Assembly (NCBI RefSeq): GCF_017349075.1
Contig: NZ_JAFMOF010000003.1
Location: forward strand, 930,001 to 994,000
Source of the DNA: Streptomyces triculaminicus
GTDB lineage: Bacteria; Actinomycetota; Actinomycetes; Streptomycetales; Streptomycetaceae
Direction of reading: 5' to 3'
Length of the DNA stretch: 64,000 nucleotides
The position numbers and the translations under genes are program-made. Below are positions 22,954-30,131 of this stretch, piece after piece. Under the pieces are notes generated by a model. The model was not told the DNA's origin and ran no database searches. It saw only the letters and a list, made by a program, of their open reading frames with translations. Each line of letters opens with the position of its first letter. Within the stretch, counting starts at the first letter, position 1.

Positions 22954-25937
22954 AGGAACACGGCGAGAAGAACAAGGAGATCGACACCAAGCGCACCGAC
23001 ACCGACAAGGAGGTCGGCAAGCGCCAGGAGGACGACAACAAGAAGATCCAGGACAACCGGAAGGAGGCGGAGGAGAAGGCCCGTAAGGAGAAGGAGCGCA
23101 AGAAGGAGGAGTCCTCCGGCTGGTGGGGCTGGGTCAAGTCGAAGGTGAAGGCGGCGTTCGACGCGCTGCTGAGCGCGGTCACCGGGATCTTCGACTTCTT
23201 CCGCAAGATCGTCAACGGCATCATCGAGAAGTTCCGGGAGTTCGCCAACTGGGCGATCGAGCAGGCCAGGAAGCTCGCCGTCGAGCTCATCAAGAAGCTC
23301 GCCGACGCGCTGATCGCCATCGGCGACGTGCTGCTGGCGGCGTTCCCGGAGCTGCGGGAGAAGTTCCGCAACAAGATCCGCGCATGGCGCGACAAGGCCA
23401 TCGCCAAGGTCAACGAGTGGGCCGACAAGCTCAAGGCCGCCGTCAACAAACTCCTCGACCTGCTGGCCGCCGGCCTGAACAAGCTGCTCGACGCCCTGGA
23501 GAAGGGCCTCAAGGCCGCCATCGAGATGGCACGCAGCGCGGTGCTGGCCGCGATCGACTTCGCGCAGAAGGCGATCGCGATGCTCGGCCAGTTCGCGGCA
23601 CTGGTCGCGGACATCGCCCCCGACCCCGGCGGCTGGCTGGCCAAGCTGGGCGGCGCGGCCAAGGAAGGCATCCAGAACCACCTGTGGGGCGCCGTCAAGA
23701 CGGCGGTGAAGTCGTGGTTCAACGAAAAGGTCGAGTCGGTGCTCGGCCTCGGCAAGACCATCATCAACATCCTGGTCAAGGGCTGCGTCTCGACCGCCCG
23801 GATAGGCCGGATGGCCTGGCAGGCGCTCGTCCAGTCGCTGCCCGCCATCATCATCTCGATCGTCATCGAGAAGCTCGTCTCGCTGATCGTCCCGGCCGCC
23901 GGCGCGATTATGACGATCATTCAGGGCCTGATGGCCGCGTGGGGAACGATCAGCAAGATCATCGCCGCGTTCGGCAAGTTCATGACCTTCCTCAAGGCGG
24001 TCAAGTCGGGCGTCGGCGCGGCATGCCTCTTCGCTGCGGCGGTGGCGTCCGGGGTGGTGGCCCTCCTCGACTTCATCACCAACTTCCTGCTGAGCCGCCT
24101 GAAGATGGCGGCGAAGGGGGTCGGCGGGCGGCTCAAGGCGATGGCCCAGAAGATCACGAAGGGGCTCGCCAAGGCGACGAAGGGGCCGCGGAAGGCCGCG
24201 GGAGCGGCCGTGAACCGGGCGAAGGACGCCCTGGCCCGTGCGGGCCGGGCCCTCGGGGGCCCGCGCCGCCGCCCGGCGACGAAACCGGTCCGTCGCCCGG
24301 CCGCCGCCGGCCCGGCGAAGCCGGCCCCCACGCGCCGGTCCCCGGAGCGGCCTCCTTCGGGGGCGCGCCAGGCCGCCCCCAAGCCCAAGCCGTCGACGAC
24401 CCGCCGCCCCGGCCCGTCGCTTGCGGGCCGCGCCCTGAACGGGGCGAAGACGGCGGTCAAGGGCGCGCTCAAGAAGGTCGGGAACGCGGCGAAGGCGCTG
24501 GGGCACAAGCTCAAGAACAGCAAGCTGGGGAAGGCGCTGACGAACGGGGCGAAGAAGATTCGCGACGCGTTCACGCGGCAGCGGGATCGCTTGCGCGACC
24601 GGTGGAGGAAGCGGCAGGAGCAGCGCCGGCGGCAGCGGGACGAGCGGAACAAGCGCGAGAACTCGCCGCAGGCGAAGCAGGCGCGCTTGGACGTGATTCT
24701 CGCTCGCATCAAGCCACGCTTGGAACGTCTTCTCCGCAAGGGAGTGGCCGGGGTCCCGCTGCGAGCCCTCCTCGGAGGAATGCGCCTGTGGTACCGCTTG
24801 ACATCCCTGAATGTCAGGGGCGCTGAGGGCTCCCGTGAGGTCTGGGCGGTTCTGAACCCGGGTGGTTCGGCCGGACGGCCGTACCAGCCGGCTGAAGGTG
24901 AGCTCCGGGAGATCGTCCGCGAGGCGGTGCGCGAGTTCCTCGCCAACACCGAGGTGAAACGCGCGTCGCGTCGAATACGAAGGGAGGAGGAGGCCTCCTC
25001 CACTCGCCCACGAACAGCGCCATGGCCGCACGTCGCCGGCGGCGCAGATATTCCGGGCGCGGTTCGACACATGCAGCGACGGGGGGCGAACATCCCGCAG
25101 GCTTACATGGGATTCACCTTTGGCGAGAACGGGATGCATGTCAGCGAGTTCCATCCGGGTGCGAAGCAGAACGCGGCCGACGCGCGAAACGCGATGGTGA
25201 ACCACATCGGTAAGTATCCGGCCATCGCCAAGCAGACGAATACGACGGCCGACCGCCTCAGTCGATACGCAACCGAGACGTTGGAGAACCCCAGTGTCAG
25301 CCGCAGTGCCGCACGGGATCTGAAAGCAATGCGGCTGGGCGGTCCTTTCATCGCTAATGCGGTATCGACGTTCGTGGCCACGGGGAAGTGGCCGGCGGGG
25401 CTGTCGGAGCAGGAGGAAAGACGTCTGGGTCGCCTCGCCTGGCTCATGCATGTCCGCGAATCCGTGCGTGACCCGGAGAATGTGGCGCTGGCGCCCATGA
25501 CGCTCGATCTCATTGCCAATCAGCGCCTGACCGTCGACGATGCCTTCCAGTCGTTCGCAGATCCGAGTGCCAGGCCCGGTTCCCAACCCAGGGTGGGGGG
25601 CGGCGGGCTCTACCCTGCTTCCATGGAGGGTGCCTATCGGGCCACGCGCGGTCTCGAGGCGGAGGACAGCGGGCGGACGCTCGCCGACCGGGCCGAGGAA
25701 GAGCGGGTCAAGGCCCATGGCGACGCGGAGGAGAAGCGACGACTGGACGACGCACAGGCGGAGTTCGGAAGCCACGACGAGCGCCGCGAACTCGAGTCTC
25801 GAAAGCTGGAAATCATTACCCGGTGGGTCACCATGAAGTTGGAGATGGGTGGAGGAGTTTGGGGAAGTACCCGTAAGGACGTCGTGCAGTACATCAAGCG
25901 ATTTATCATGCAGCACCATGGGATGCTTCCGAAATGA
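22680..25937 (+). CDS. DUF4157 giant protein, C-terminal part: helical tape-measure/translocation region plus variable C-terminal domain
   Basis: In this frame, continuing the preceding gene after a -1 shift, come a Gln/Glu/Lys coiled-coil region (EQSRQKQSEADERRRSQEAQ...), then from about 23120 a long series of amphipathic and hydrophobic helices (WWGWVKSKVKAAFDALLSAV, IIISIVIEKLVSLIVPAAG), a basic Arg/Pro linker (24240-24420) and a final domain of about 300 residues from about 25000 (PQAYMGFTFGENGMHVSEFH...LSEQEERRLGRLAWLMHVRESV). This layout is known from eCIS tape-measure proteins and from DUF4157 effectors with exchangeable ends. GC content drops from about 24690 on, suggesting the end was acquired. 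I do not recognise the final domain's activity. The GTG at 22680 is only the first start codon in this frame, not the true start. The stop overlaps the next gene (ATGA). Confidence 0.75.
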   Translation: MAVVAQQERGPQIQTAVGQAQGRMGEEQSRQKQSEADERRRSQEAQDQAVAENAEAQAGERGRTAEQVAAERTQWQAEQDEKITQADADAVKEHGEKNKEIDTKRTDTDKEVGKRQEDDNKKIQDNRKEAEEKARKEKERKKEESSGWWGWVKSKVKAAFDALLSAVTGIFDFFRKIVNGIIEKFREFANWAIEQARKLAVELIKKLADALIAIGDVLLAAFPELREKFRNKIRAWRDKAIAKVNEWADKLKAAVNKLLDLLAAGLNKLLDALEKGLKAAIEMARSAVLAAIDFAQKAIAMLGQFAALVADIAPDPGGWLAKLGGAAKEGIQNHLWGAVKTAVKSWFNEKVESVLGLGKTIINILVKGCVSTARIGRMAWQALVQSLPAIIISIVIEKLVSLIVPAAGAIMTIIQGLMAAWGTISKIIAAFGKFMTFLKAVKSGVGAACLFAAAVASGVVALLDFITNFLLSRLKMAAKGVGGRLKAMAQKITKGLAKATKGPRKAAGAAVNRAKDALARAGRALGGPRRRPATKPVRRPAAAGPAKPAPTRRSPERPPSGARQAAPKPKPSTTRRPGPSLAGRALNGAKTAVKGALKKVGNAAKALGHKLKNSKLGKALTNGAKKIRDAFTRQRDRLRDRWRKRQEQRRRQRDERNKRENSPQAKQARLDVILARIKPRLERLLRKGVAGVPLRALLGGMRLWYRLTSLNVRGAEGSREVWAVLNPGGSAGRPYQPAEGELREIVREAVREFLANTEVKRASRRIRREEEASSTRPRTAPWPHVAGGADIPGAVRHMQRRGANIPQAYMGFTFGENGMHVSEFHPGAKQNAADARNAMVNHIGKYPAIAKQTNTTADRLSRYATETLENPSVSRSAARDLKAMRLGGPFIANAVSTFVATGKWPAGLSEQEERRLGRLAWLMHVRESVRDPENVALAPMTLDLIANQRLTVDDAFQSFADPSARPGSQPRVGGGGLYPASMEGAYRATRGLEAEDSGRTLADRAEEERVKAHGDAEEKRRLDDAQAEFGSHDERRELESRKLEIITRWVTMKLEMGGGVWGSTRKDVVQYIKRFIMQHHGMLPK

Positions 25938-26515
25938 TGGGTGTAACAGCGGTGGACCTGGAAATTCGAGTCGTACTCAAGTCGGAAGTGTCGAGGGATG
26001 ACACCGCTACGCTGGGATGGAACCGCGGCTGGAAGTTGGACGCGATCGGGCGTGAAGGGAGTTCGCCGCTGCGCGACCTGTGGTCGAAGGATGACGTCTC
26101 GATCACATATATCGAGGACCCCGTAGTACAACTCCGCTATTTTGTGATGCGAGGGCCCGAGGCAAGGGACGTCGCCCGGGATGTGCGTGAAGCGCTCGCC
26201 GTCTGGTCGGTCGACGAGACGTTGGGGCTGCTGACGCGCGCCTCCGGAAGGGACGCGAAGATCCACGCGATCTACCTGGTTGCGCTCACTGCGTCATTCG
26301 ATCAGGACGAACAGATCGTGGCAGCGTTTCGGCGGGTAGCGCAGGACGGCGAAGTGGATGCTCGTCATGCGCTGCTCGTGGCCATCGGATATCTCGCGTC
26401 CTGGCCGGCCTTGAGGGAACTCGCAGAGACCATCCAACGCGAGGACCCGGCTCCTGCCGTGCGGCGAGATGCCGGATTCCTGCTGGAGGGGCTCGACCTG
26501 GCGGACGGTGGCTGA
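25934..26515 (+). CDS. Small HEAT-repeat-like protein, candidate immunity or partner protein (193 aa)
   Basis: ATG 25934 overlaps the stop of the giant DUF4157 gene (ATGATG), so the two are translated together. The N-terminal half (about 1-85) is beta-rich with no recognised motif. The C-terminal half has two to three helical pairs of HEAT type (DAKIHAIYLVALTASFDQDEQIVAAFRRV, DARHALLVAIGYLASWPALRELAETI, PAPAVRRDAGFLLEGLD). Codon use is less GC-biased than the structural genes and matches the end of the preceding gene. A small solo gene of foreign composition right after a variable C-terminal domain fits an immunity protein, but this is inference. The next structural gene follows after an unusual 76-base gap. 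Confidence 0.6.
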   Translation: MMGVTAVDLEIRVVLKSEVSRDDTATLGWNRGWKLDAIGREGSSPLRDLWSKDDVSITYIEDPVVQLRYFVMRGPEARDVARDVREALAVWSVDETLGLLTRASGRDAKIHAIYLVALTASFDQDEQIVAAFRRVAQDGEVDARHALLVAIGYLASWPALRELAETIQREDPAPAVRRDAGFLLEGLDLADGG

Positions 26516-26591
26516 TGCGGGGATCCCGAGCCGAGGAAGCGGAGGTCACCATCGTGCCGATATCGAAGCAGCAGTCAAATAGGGAGGTCGG

Positions 26592-27242
26592 ATGACCCGC
26601 TACGCCGACATCCCCAAGCCCATCCGTTCCGGCATCGTCATCATCGACCCCCGGCGCGGCACCCCCCGCGGGATCATCGTGCTGCAGTTCAATCCCGATT
26701 CCCTGGAGCGTTCGCTCGCGCCGCAGGCCGCCGGGGCGGAGGGGGCCGGGGATCGGACCGAGGCGTTGCGGTTGAAGGGGCCTGCGGCCGAGACGTGGAA
26801 GTTCACGGCGGAGGTGGATGCCACCGATCAGTTGGAGGCGCCGGCTCCTGATGGGATTCAGCCGCAGTTGGCGGCGTTGGAGATGTTGTTGCATCCACCC
26901 AGCGCCACGTTACGCGGCAATCAGGCGCTCGCCGGGTTGGGGACGTTGGAGATCACGCCTGTCGAGGCGCCGTTGACGTTGTTCACGTGGGGGCGCAAGC
27001 GCGTGCTGCCCGTTCGGCTCACCGAGTTGACCATCACCGAGGAGGCGTTCGATGTCGAGCTGAATCCGATACGTGCCGCCGTGGGGATCGGGTTACGGGT
27101 GCTGACGGTCAACGATCTGCCGACCGGGCACCGGGGGGCGGAGTTGTATCTGGCGCATCTGTCGCAGAAGGAGCAGTCGGTCGGGCGGGCGGCTGCCGGT
27201 AGCCGGGGTGCGCTCGGGCTGGGGAATGCGGGGGGTTTCTGA
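26592..27242 (+). CDS. CIS baseplate/tube adaptor protein, Pvc7-like (CIS tube N-terminal family, 216 aa)
   Basis: Sequence VIIDPRRGTPRGIIVLQFNPDSLERSLAPQ near the N-terminus, then ETWKFTAEVDATDQLE, PLTLFTWGRKRVLPVRLTELTITEEAFDVELNPIRAAVGIGLRVL, is the pattern of the CIS tube-like adaptor that joins hub and tube. AGGGAGG precedes ATG 26592. Its stop shares one base with the ATG of the following LysM-like gene (TGATG at 27240-27244), a pairing seen in phages and CIS where the LysM part is a separate small protein or fused. Confidence 0.8.
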   Translation: MTRYADIPKPIRSGIVIIDPRRGTPRGIIVLQFNPDSLERSLAPQAAGAEGAGDRTEALRLKGPAAETWKFTAEVDATDQLEAPAPDGIQPQLAALEMLLHPPSATLRGNQALAGLGTLEITPVEAPLTLFTWGRKRVLPVRLTELTITEEAFDVELNPIRAAVGIGLRVLTVNDLPTGHRGAELYLAHLSQKEQSVGRAAAGSRGALGLGNAGGF

Positions 27243-27610
27243 TGACGGTCGAGAGCAATGGTGTGGCCGGGGCGCTGGACGCGATTCCCGCGCCGTCGGC
27301 CTATCCCCGGTCCAGCCGGTACTACGGCGTTCCGGTGGCTGTGCACACCGAGGCGGACGGGCGGCAGATTCCGTATCTGCGCAGGCGGCTGCTGCCGGAT
27401 CCGGCGCGGCTGAGTGTGCTGGCCGAGCACACCGTCAGTGCGGGGGACCGGCCGGATCTGCTGGCGCACCGTTATCTCGGCAGTGCCGAGCAGTGGTGGC
27501 AGATCGCGGACGCCAATCCGGTGCTCGATCCCGGGGATCTGACCCGGGCGCCGGGCCGCAAGGTCAGGGTCGCGTTGCCGGCGGGCATACCCGGAGCCGC
27601 GAATGGCTGA
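27242..27610 (+). CDS. LysM-like/gp53-type baseplate protein (122 aa)
   Basis: Contains LSVLAEHTVSAGDRPDLLAHRYLGSAEQWWQIADANP...PGRKVRVALP, which matches the gp53/LysM-like tail protein fold that clamps the hub to the tube (GDRxDxLAxxYxGxxxxWWxIADAN). ATG 27242 overlaps the previous stop; the end overlaps the hub gene by 8 bases. No signal peptide, so this LysM-like domain serves assembly rather than wall binding. Confidence 0.8.
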   Translation: MTVESNGVAGALDAIPAPSAYPRSSRYYGVPVAVHTEADGRQIPYLRRRLLPDPARLSVLAEHTVSAGDRPDLLAHRYLGSAEQWWQIADANPVLDPGDLTRAPGRKVRVALPAGIPGAANG

Positions 27611-28745
27611 CACCCCGGTCACCACCGGACCGATTCATCTGACGCTGATGATGGGGCCCCGGATTCCGGTGCCTGTGCCGCAGCCCGTCACCGATGCCCT
27701 GCTGTCCGCCCAGGTCACCGTGGCCAGCGGGCAGCGCAGCGGGTTCCAGCTGGCGTTCGACCTGTCGAAGAACGGGCTGATCAACACCGCTCTGCTCCCC
27801 GGCGGCTTCTTCGATCCGCAGATACGGGTCGTGCTCGTCGTCACCGTGCAGGGCACTCCGACCGTCCTCATGGACGGTGTGCTCATCCGCCAGGAGGTCG
27901 GGGTCAGCAATCAGCCCGGCCAGTCCACCCTCACCGTCACCGGCGAGGACCTGACGGTGCTGATGGACCTGGAGGACAGGACGGGTACGGGCTTCCCGGC
28001 GATGTCGCCCTCCGCGCGCGTCAACGTCATGCTCACGCGGTACGCGCAGTACGGCATCACGCCGCTGGTGGTCCCGGAGCTGATTCCGCAGATGTCGTTG
28101 CCGACGCAGCGGGTGGAGGCCCAGAACGGGACCGATCTCGCCTACATCAGCGAGCTGGCGAAGGCCAACGGCTATGTGTTCTACCTCGATCCGGGGCCCG
28201 TGCCGGGCATGAGCCGGGCGTACTGGGGGCCGGAGGTGCGGCTGGGCCTGCCGCAGCACGCGCTCAACGTGAACATGGACGCGCTGTCCAACGTCGACCA
28301 GCTCACCTTCGCCTTCGACGGCACCGCGCGGGAGGAGCCGAGGGCGCGGGTGCAGATCCCGGCCACCAAGATCGCGACGCTGCTGCCGATTCCCGAGGTG
28401 AGCATCCTGCGGCCGCCGCTGGCCCTCAAGCCGGCGCCCGCGCTGAAGAAGACCTCGGTCAACGACGCGGCGAAGAAGGACACGGGCAAGGCCCTGGCGG
28501 AGACGCTCGCCAAGGCCATGGAGTCCGCCGACGCGGTCTCCGGCTCCGGTCAGCTCGACGTCGCCCGCTACGGGTACGTCCTGCGGCCCCGTGAGCTGGT
28601 GGGCGTACGGGGGGCCGGGATCACGTACGACGGCCTGTACTTCGTCAAGAGCGTCACCCACAGCCTCCAACGGGGCGCCTACTCCCAGAACTTCACCCTC
28701 GCCCGCGAGGGCCTGATCTCCCGCACGCCCGTCGTCCGCCCGTAG
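27603..28745 (+). CDS. CIS hub protein, gp27/VgrG N-terminal-like (380 aa)
   Basis: Phage late control D/gp27-like hub that sits under the spike: SGFQLAFDLSKNG...VLMDGVLIRQEVGVSNQPGQSTLTVTGEDLTVLMDLED, NVMLTRYAQYGITP, AQNGTDLAYISELAKANGYVFYLDPG, then GITYDGLYFVKSVTHSLQRGAYSQNFTLAREG at the end. In many eCIS hub and OB-fold spike are one chain (Pvc8); here they are separate genes, this one and 28852-29367. A lysine-rich linker (about 275-310) interrupts the C-terminal half. Confidence 0.85.
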   Translation: MADTPVTTGPIHLTLMMGPRIPVPVPQPVTDALLSAQVTVASGQRSGFQLAFDLSKNGLINTALLPGGFFDPQIRVVLVVTVQGTPTVLMDGVLIRQEVGVSNQPGQSTLTVTGEDLTVLMDLEDRTGTGFPAMSPSARVNVMLTRYAQYGITPLVVPELIPQMSLPTQRVEAQNGTDLAYISELAKANGYVFYLDPGPVPGMSRAYWGPEVRLGLPQHALNVNMDALSNVDQLTFAFDGTAREEPRARVQIPATKIATLLPIPEVSILRPPLALKPAPALKKTSVNDAAKKDTGKALAETLAKAMESADAVSGSGQLDVARYGYVLRPRELVGVRGAGITYDGLYFVKSVTHSLQRGAYSQNFTLAREGLISRTPVVRP

Positions 28746-28776
28746 CGCGAGAGGCGCACACGGCACGGCCGGCGCC

Positions 28777-28825
28777 GTACGAGCCCCAAGAGCCCGACTG
28801 CCAGTACGAGCCGCAAGAGCCCGAC
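28777..28825. repeat. Two direct 22-bp repeats in the hub-spike gap
   Basis: GTACGAGCC(C/G)CAAGAGCCCGAC occurs at 28777-28798 and 28804-28825 with one mismatch and 27-base period, inside the 106-base gap between hub and spike genes, where most other CIS genes overlap. Confidence 0.7.
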
Positions 28826-28851
28826 ACAGCAAGGAGCACAGGAGCAGACGC

Positions 28852-29367
28852 ATGGCCACTGAACCGACCCGCTACCTCGGCAAGTACCGGGGCACCGTGG
28901 TGAACAACATCGATCCGGAGCGGAAGGGCCGCATCACGGCGACGGTGACCGACGTCCTCGGTGACCAGCCGTCCAACTGGGCCATGCCCTGCTTCCCGGT
29001 GGCCGGCCCGAGGATGGGGCACTTCGCGGTGCCTCCGGTCGGGGCCGGGGTGTGGATGGAGTTCGAGCAGGGCAATCCCAGCGACCCCATCTGGTCCGGC
29101 TGCTGGTACGGGCACGAGCGGGAGCTGCCGCCGCAGGCGCTCGCCGGCCTTCCCGGCGTGGCCAACCAGGTGCTGCAGACGCAGTTGGGCCGGCAGACGG
29201 TGGTGCTCTCCGACGACCCGGTCACCGGGCTCACCCTCAAGGCGGCGTCCGGCGCCTCCATCGTGATCAACGACGCCGGGATCCACATCGACAACGGCCA
29301 GGGAGCGAAGATCACGCTCATCGGCCCGACCGTGACCATCAACCAGGACGCCCTGAGCGTGACCTGA
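28852..29367 (+). CDS. CIS spike protein, gp5-like OB-fold/baseplate assembly protein V type (171 aa)
   Basis: The N-terminal OB-fold (YLGKYRGTVVNNIDPERKGRITATVTDVLGD, AMPCFPVAGPRMGHFAVPPVGAGVWMEFEQGNPSDPIWSGCWYG) is the gp5/VgrG core, followed by the start of a triple-stranded beta-helix (LTLKAASGASIVINDAGIHIDNGQGAKITLIGPTVTINQDAL). It completes the hub with the previous gene and carries the PAAR-like tip encoded next. Short relative to fused VgrGs because the gp27 part is separate. AAGGAG lies upstream of ATG 28852. Confidence 0.88.
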   Translation: MATEPTRYLGKYRGTVVNNIDPERKGRITATVTDVLGDQPSNWAMPCFPVAGPRMGHFAVPPVGAGVWMEFEQGNPSDPIWSGCWYGHERELPPQALAGLPGVANQVLQTQLGRQTVVLSDDPVTGLTLKAASGASIVINDAGIHIDNGQGAKITLIGPTVTINQDALSVT

Positions 29368-29382
29368 GAGGGGAGGGTTTCC

Positions 29383-29715
29383 GTGTCCGGGAATCTCCTG
29401 CACGTCAACGCGACGGTGACCTGCCCGCACGGAGCACGGGCCACGGTCCTGCCCGCGCAGGCGCGGGTCGTCGTGAGCGGGAACTTCGCCGCCTCGGTGG
29501 CCGACCAGTACACCGTCACCGGCTGCCCGTTCACGGTGGTGAACAAGCCGCAGCCGTGCGTGACGATCCGCTGGGTGGCGCCGTCCACCCGGATCAGGAT
29601 CAACGGCTCGCCGGCCGTCCTGCGCTCCTCCACGGGCCTGTGCCAGAGCCCCGAGCAGGTGCCGCAGGGGCCGCCGAACGTGTCCGTGGTCCAGCAGAGG
29701 GCGGTGGGACGATGA
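29383..29715 (+). CDS. PAAR-like spike-tip protein (110 aa)
   Basis: Small Cys-containing protein (LLHVNATVTCPHGARATVLPAQARVVVSG, YTVTGCPFTVVNKPQPCVTIRW, STRIRINGSPAVLRSSTGLCQ) with the layout of the PAAR-like tips of actinobacterial CIS. The spaced Cys and His could hold a metal that sharpens the tip. GTG 29383 follows GGGAGGG; the stop overlaps the gp25 gene (ATGA at 29712). Effectors can attach to such tips, but no extension is present here. Confidence 0.8.
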   Translation: MSGNLLHVNATVTCPHGARATVLPAQARVVVSGNFAASVADQYTVTGCPFTVVNKPQPCVTIRWVAPSTRIRINGSPAVLRSSTGLCQSPEQVPQGPPNVSVVQQRAVGR

Positions 29716-30131
29716 CGGGGCCGGGCGGCATCGCGGGGCTGAGGACGCCCGGCGCCGGTCCGCGCCGGACCGACATCGCCTTCCCGTTCCGGATCGGCAG
29801 CCGGGGCCGCACCGCGGAGGCCGGTTACGACGACCATGTGCGGGACCTGATCGAGCAGTTGCTGTTCACCAGCCCGGGCGAGCGCGTGATGCGCCCCGAC
29901 TTCGGCTGCGGGCTGCTCGACCTGGTCTTCGCCCCCAACAGCCCCGAGCTGGCCTCCGCGCTGCAGCTGACGGTGCAGGCGGCCCTTCAGCGCTGGCTCG
30001 GCGACGTCATCGAGGTGGAGTCCCTCGACGTGGAGAGCGAGGAGAACGTGGTGCGGGTGCACCTGGTCTATGTGGTGCGCCGTACCGGATCGCGCCGCGT
30101 CGAGGAGTTCGAAGGGCGGGGAGCGGCGTGA
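29712..30131 (+). CDS. GPW/gp25-family baseplate wedge protein (139 aa)
   Basis: Contains DIAFPFRIGSRGRT, YDDHVRDLIEQLLFTSPGERVMRPDFGCGLLDLVF and RVHLVYVVRRTGSRRVEEFE, the standard gp25 motifs including the conserved EQLLxTxxGER region that binds sheath and wedge. ATG 29712 overlaps the tip stop and its own stop overlaps the next GTG. A longer open frame from 29052 is out of context and rejected. Confidence 0.92.
   Translation: MTGPGGIAGLRTPGAGPRRTDIAFPFRIGSRGRTAEAGYDDHVRDLIEQLLFTSPGERVMRPDFGCGLLDLVFAPNSPELASALQLTVQAALQRWLGDVIEVESLDVESEENVVRVHLVYVVRRTGSRRVEEFEGRGAA

Noticed and set aside
22566..25919. Minus-strand open frame of 1117 codons
   Set aside because: Antisense to the giant DUF4157 gene; Leu/Arg/Asp-rich translation without family motifs.
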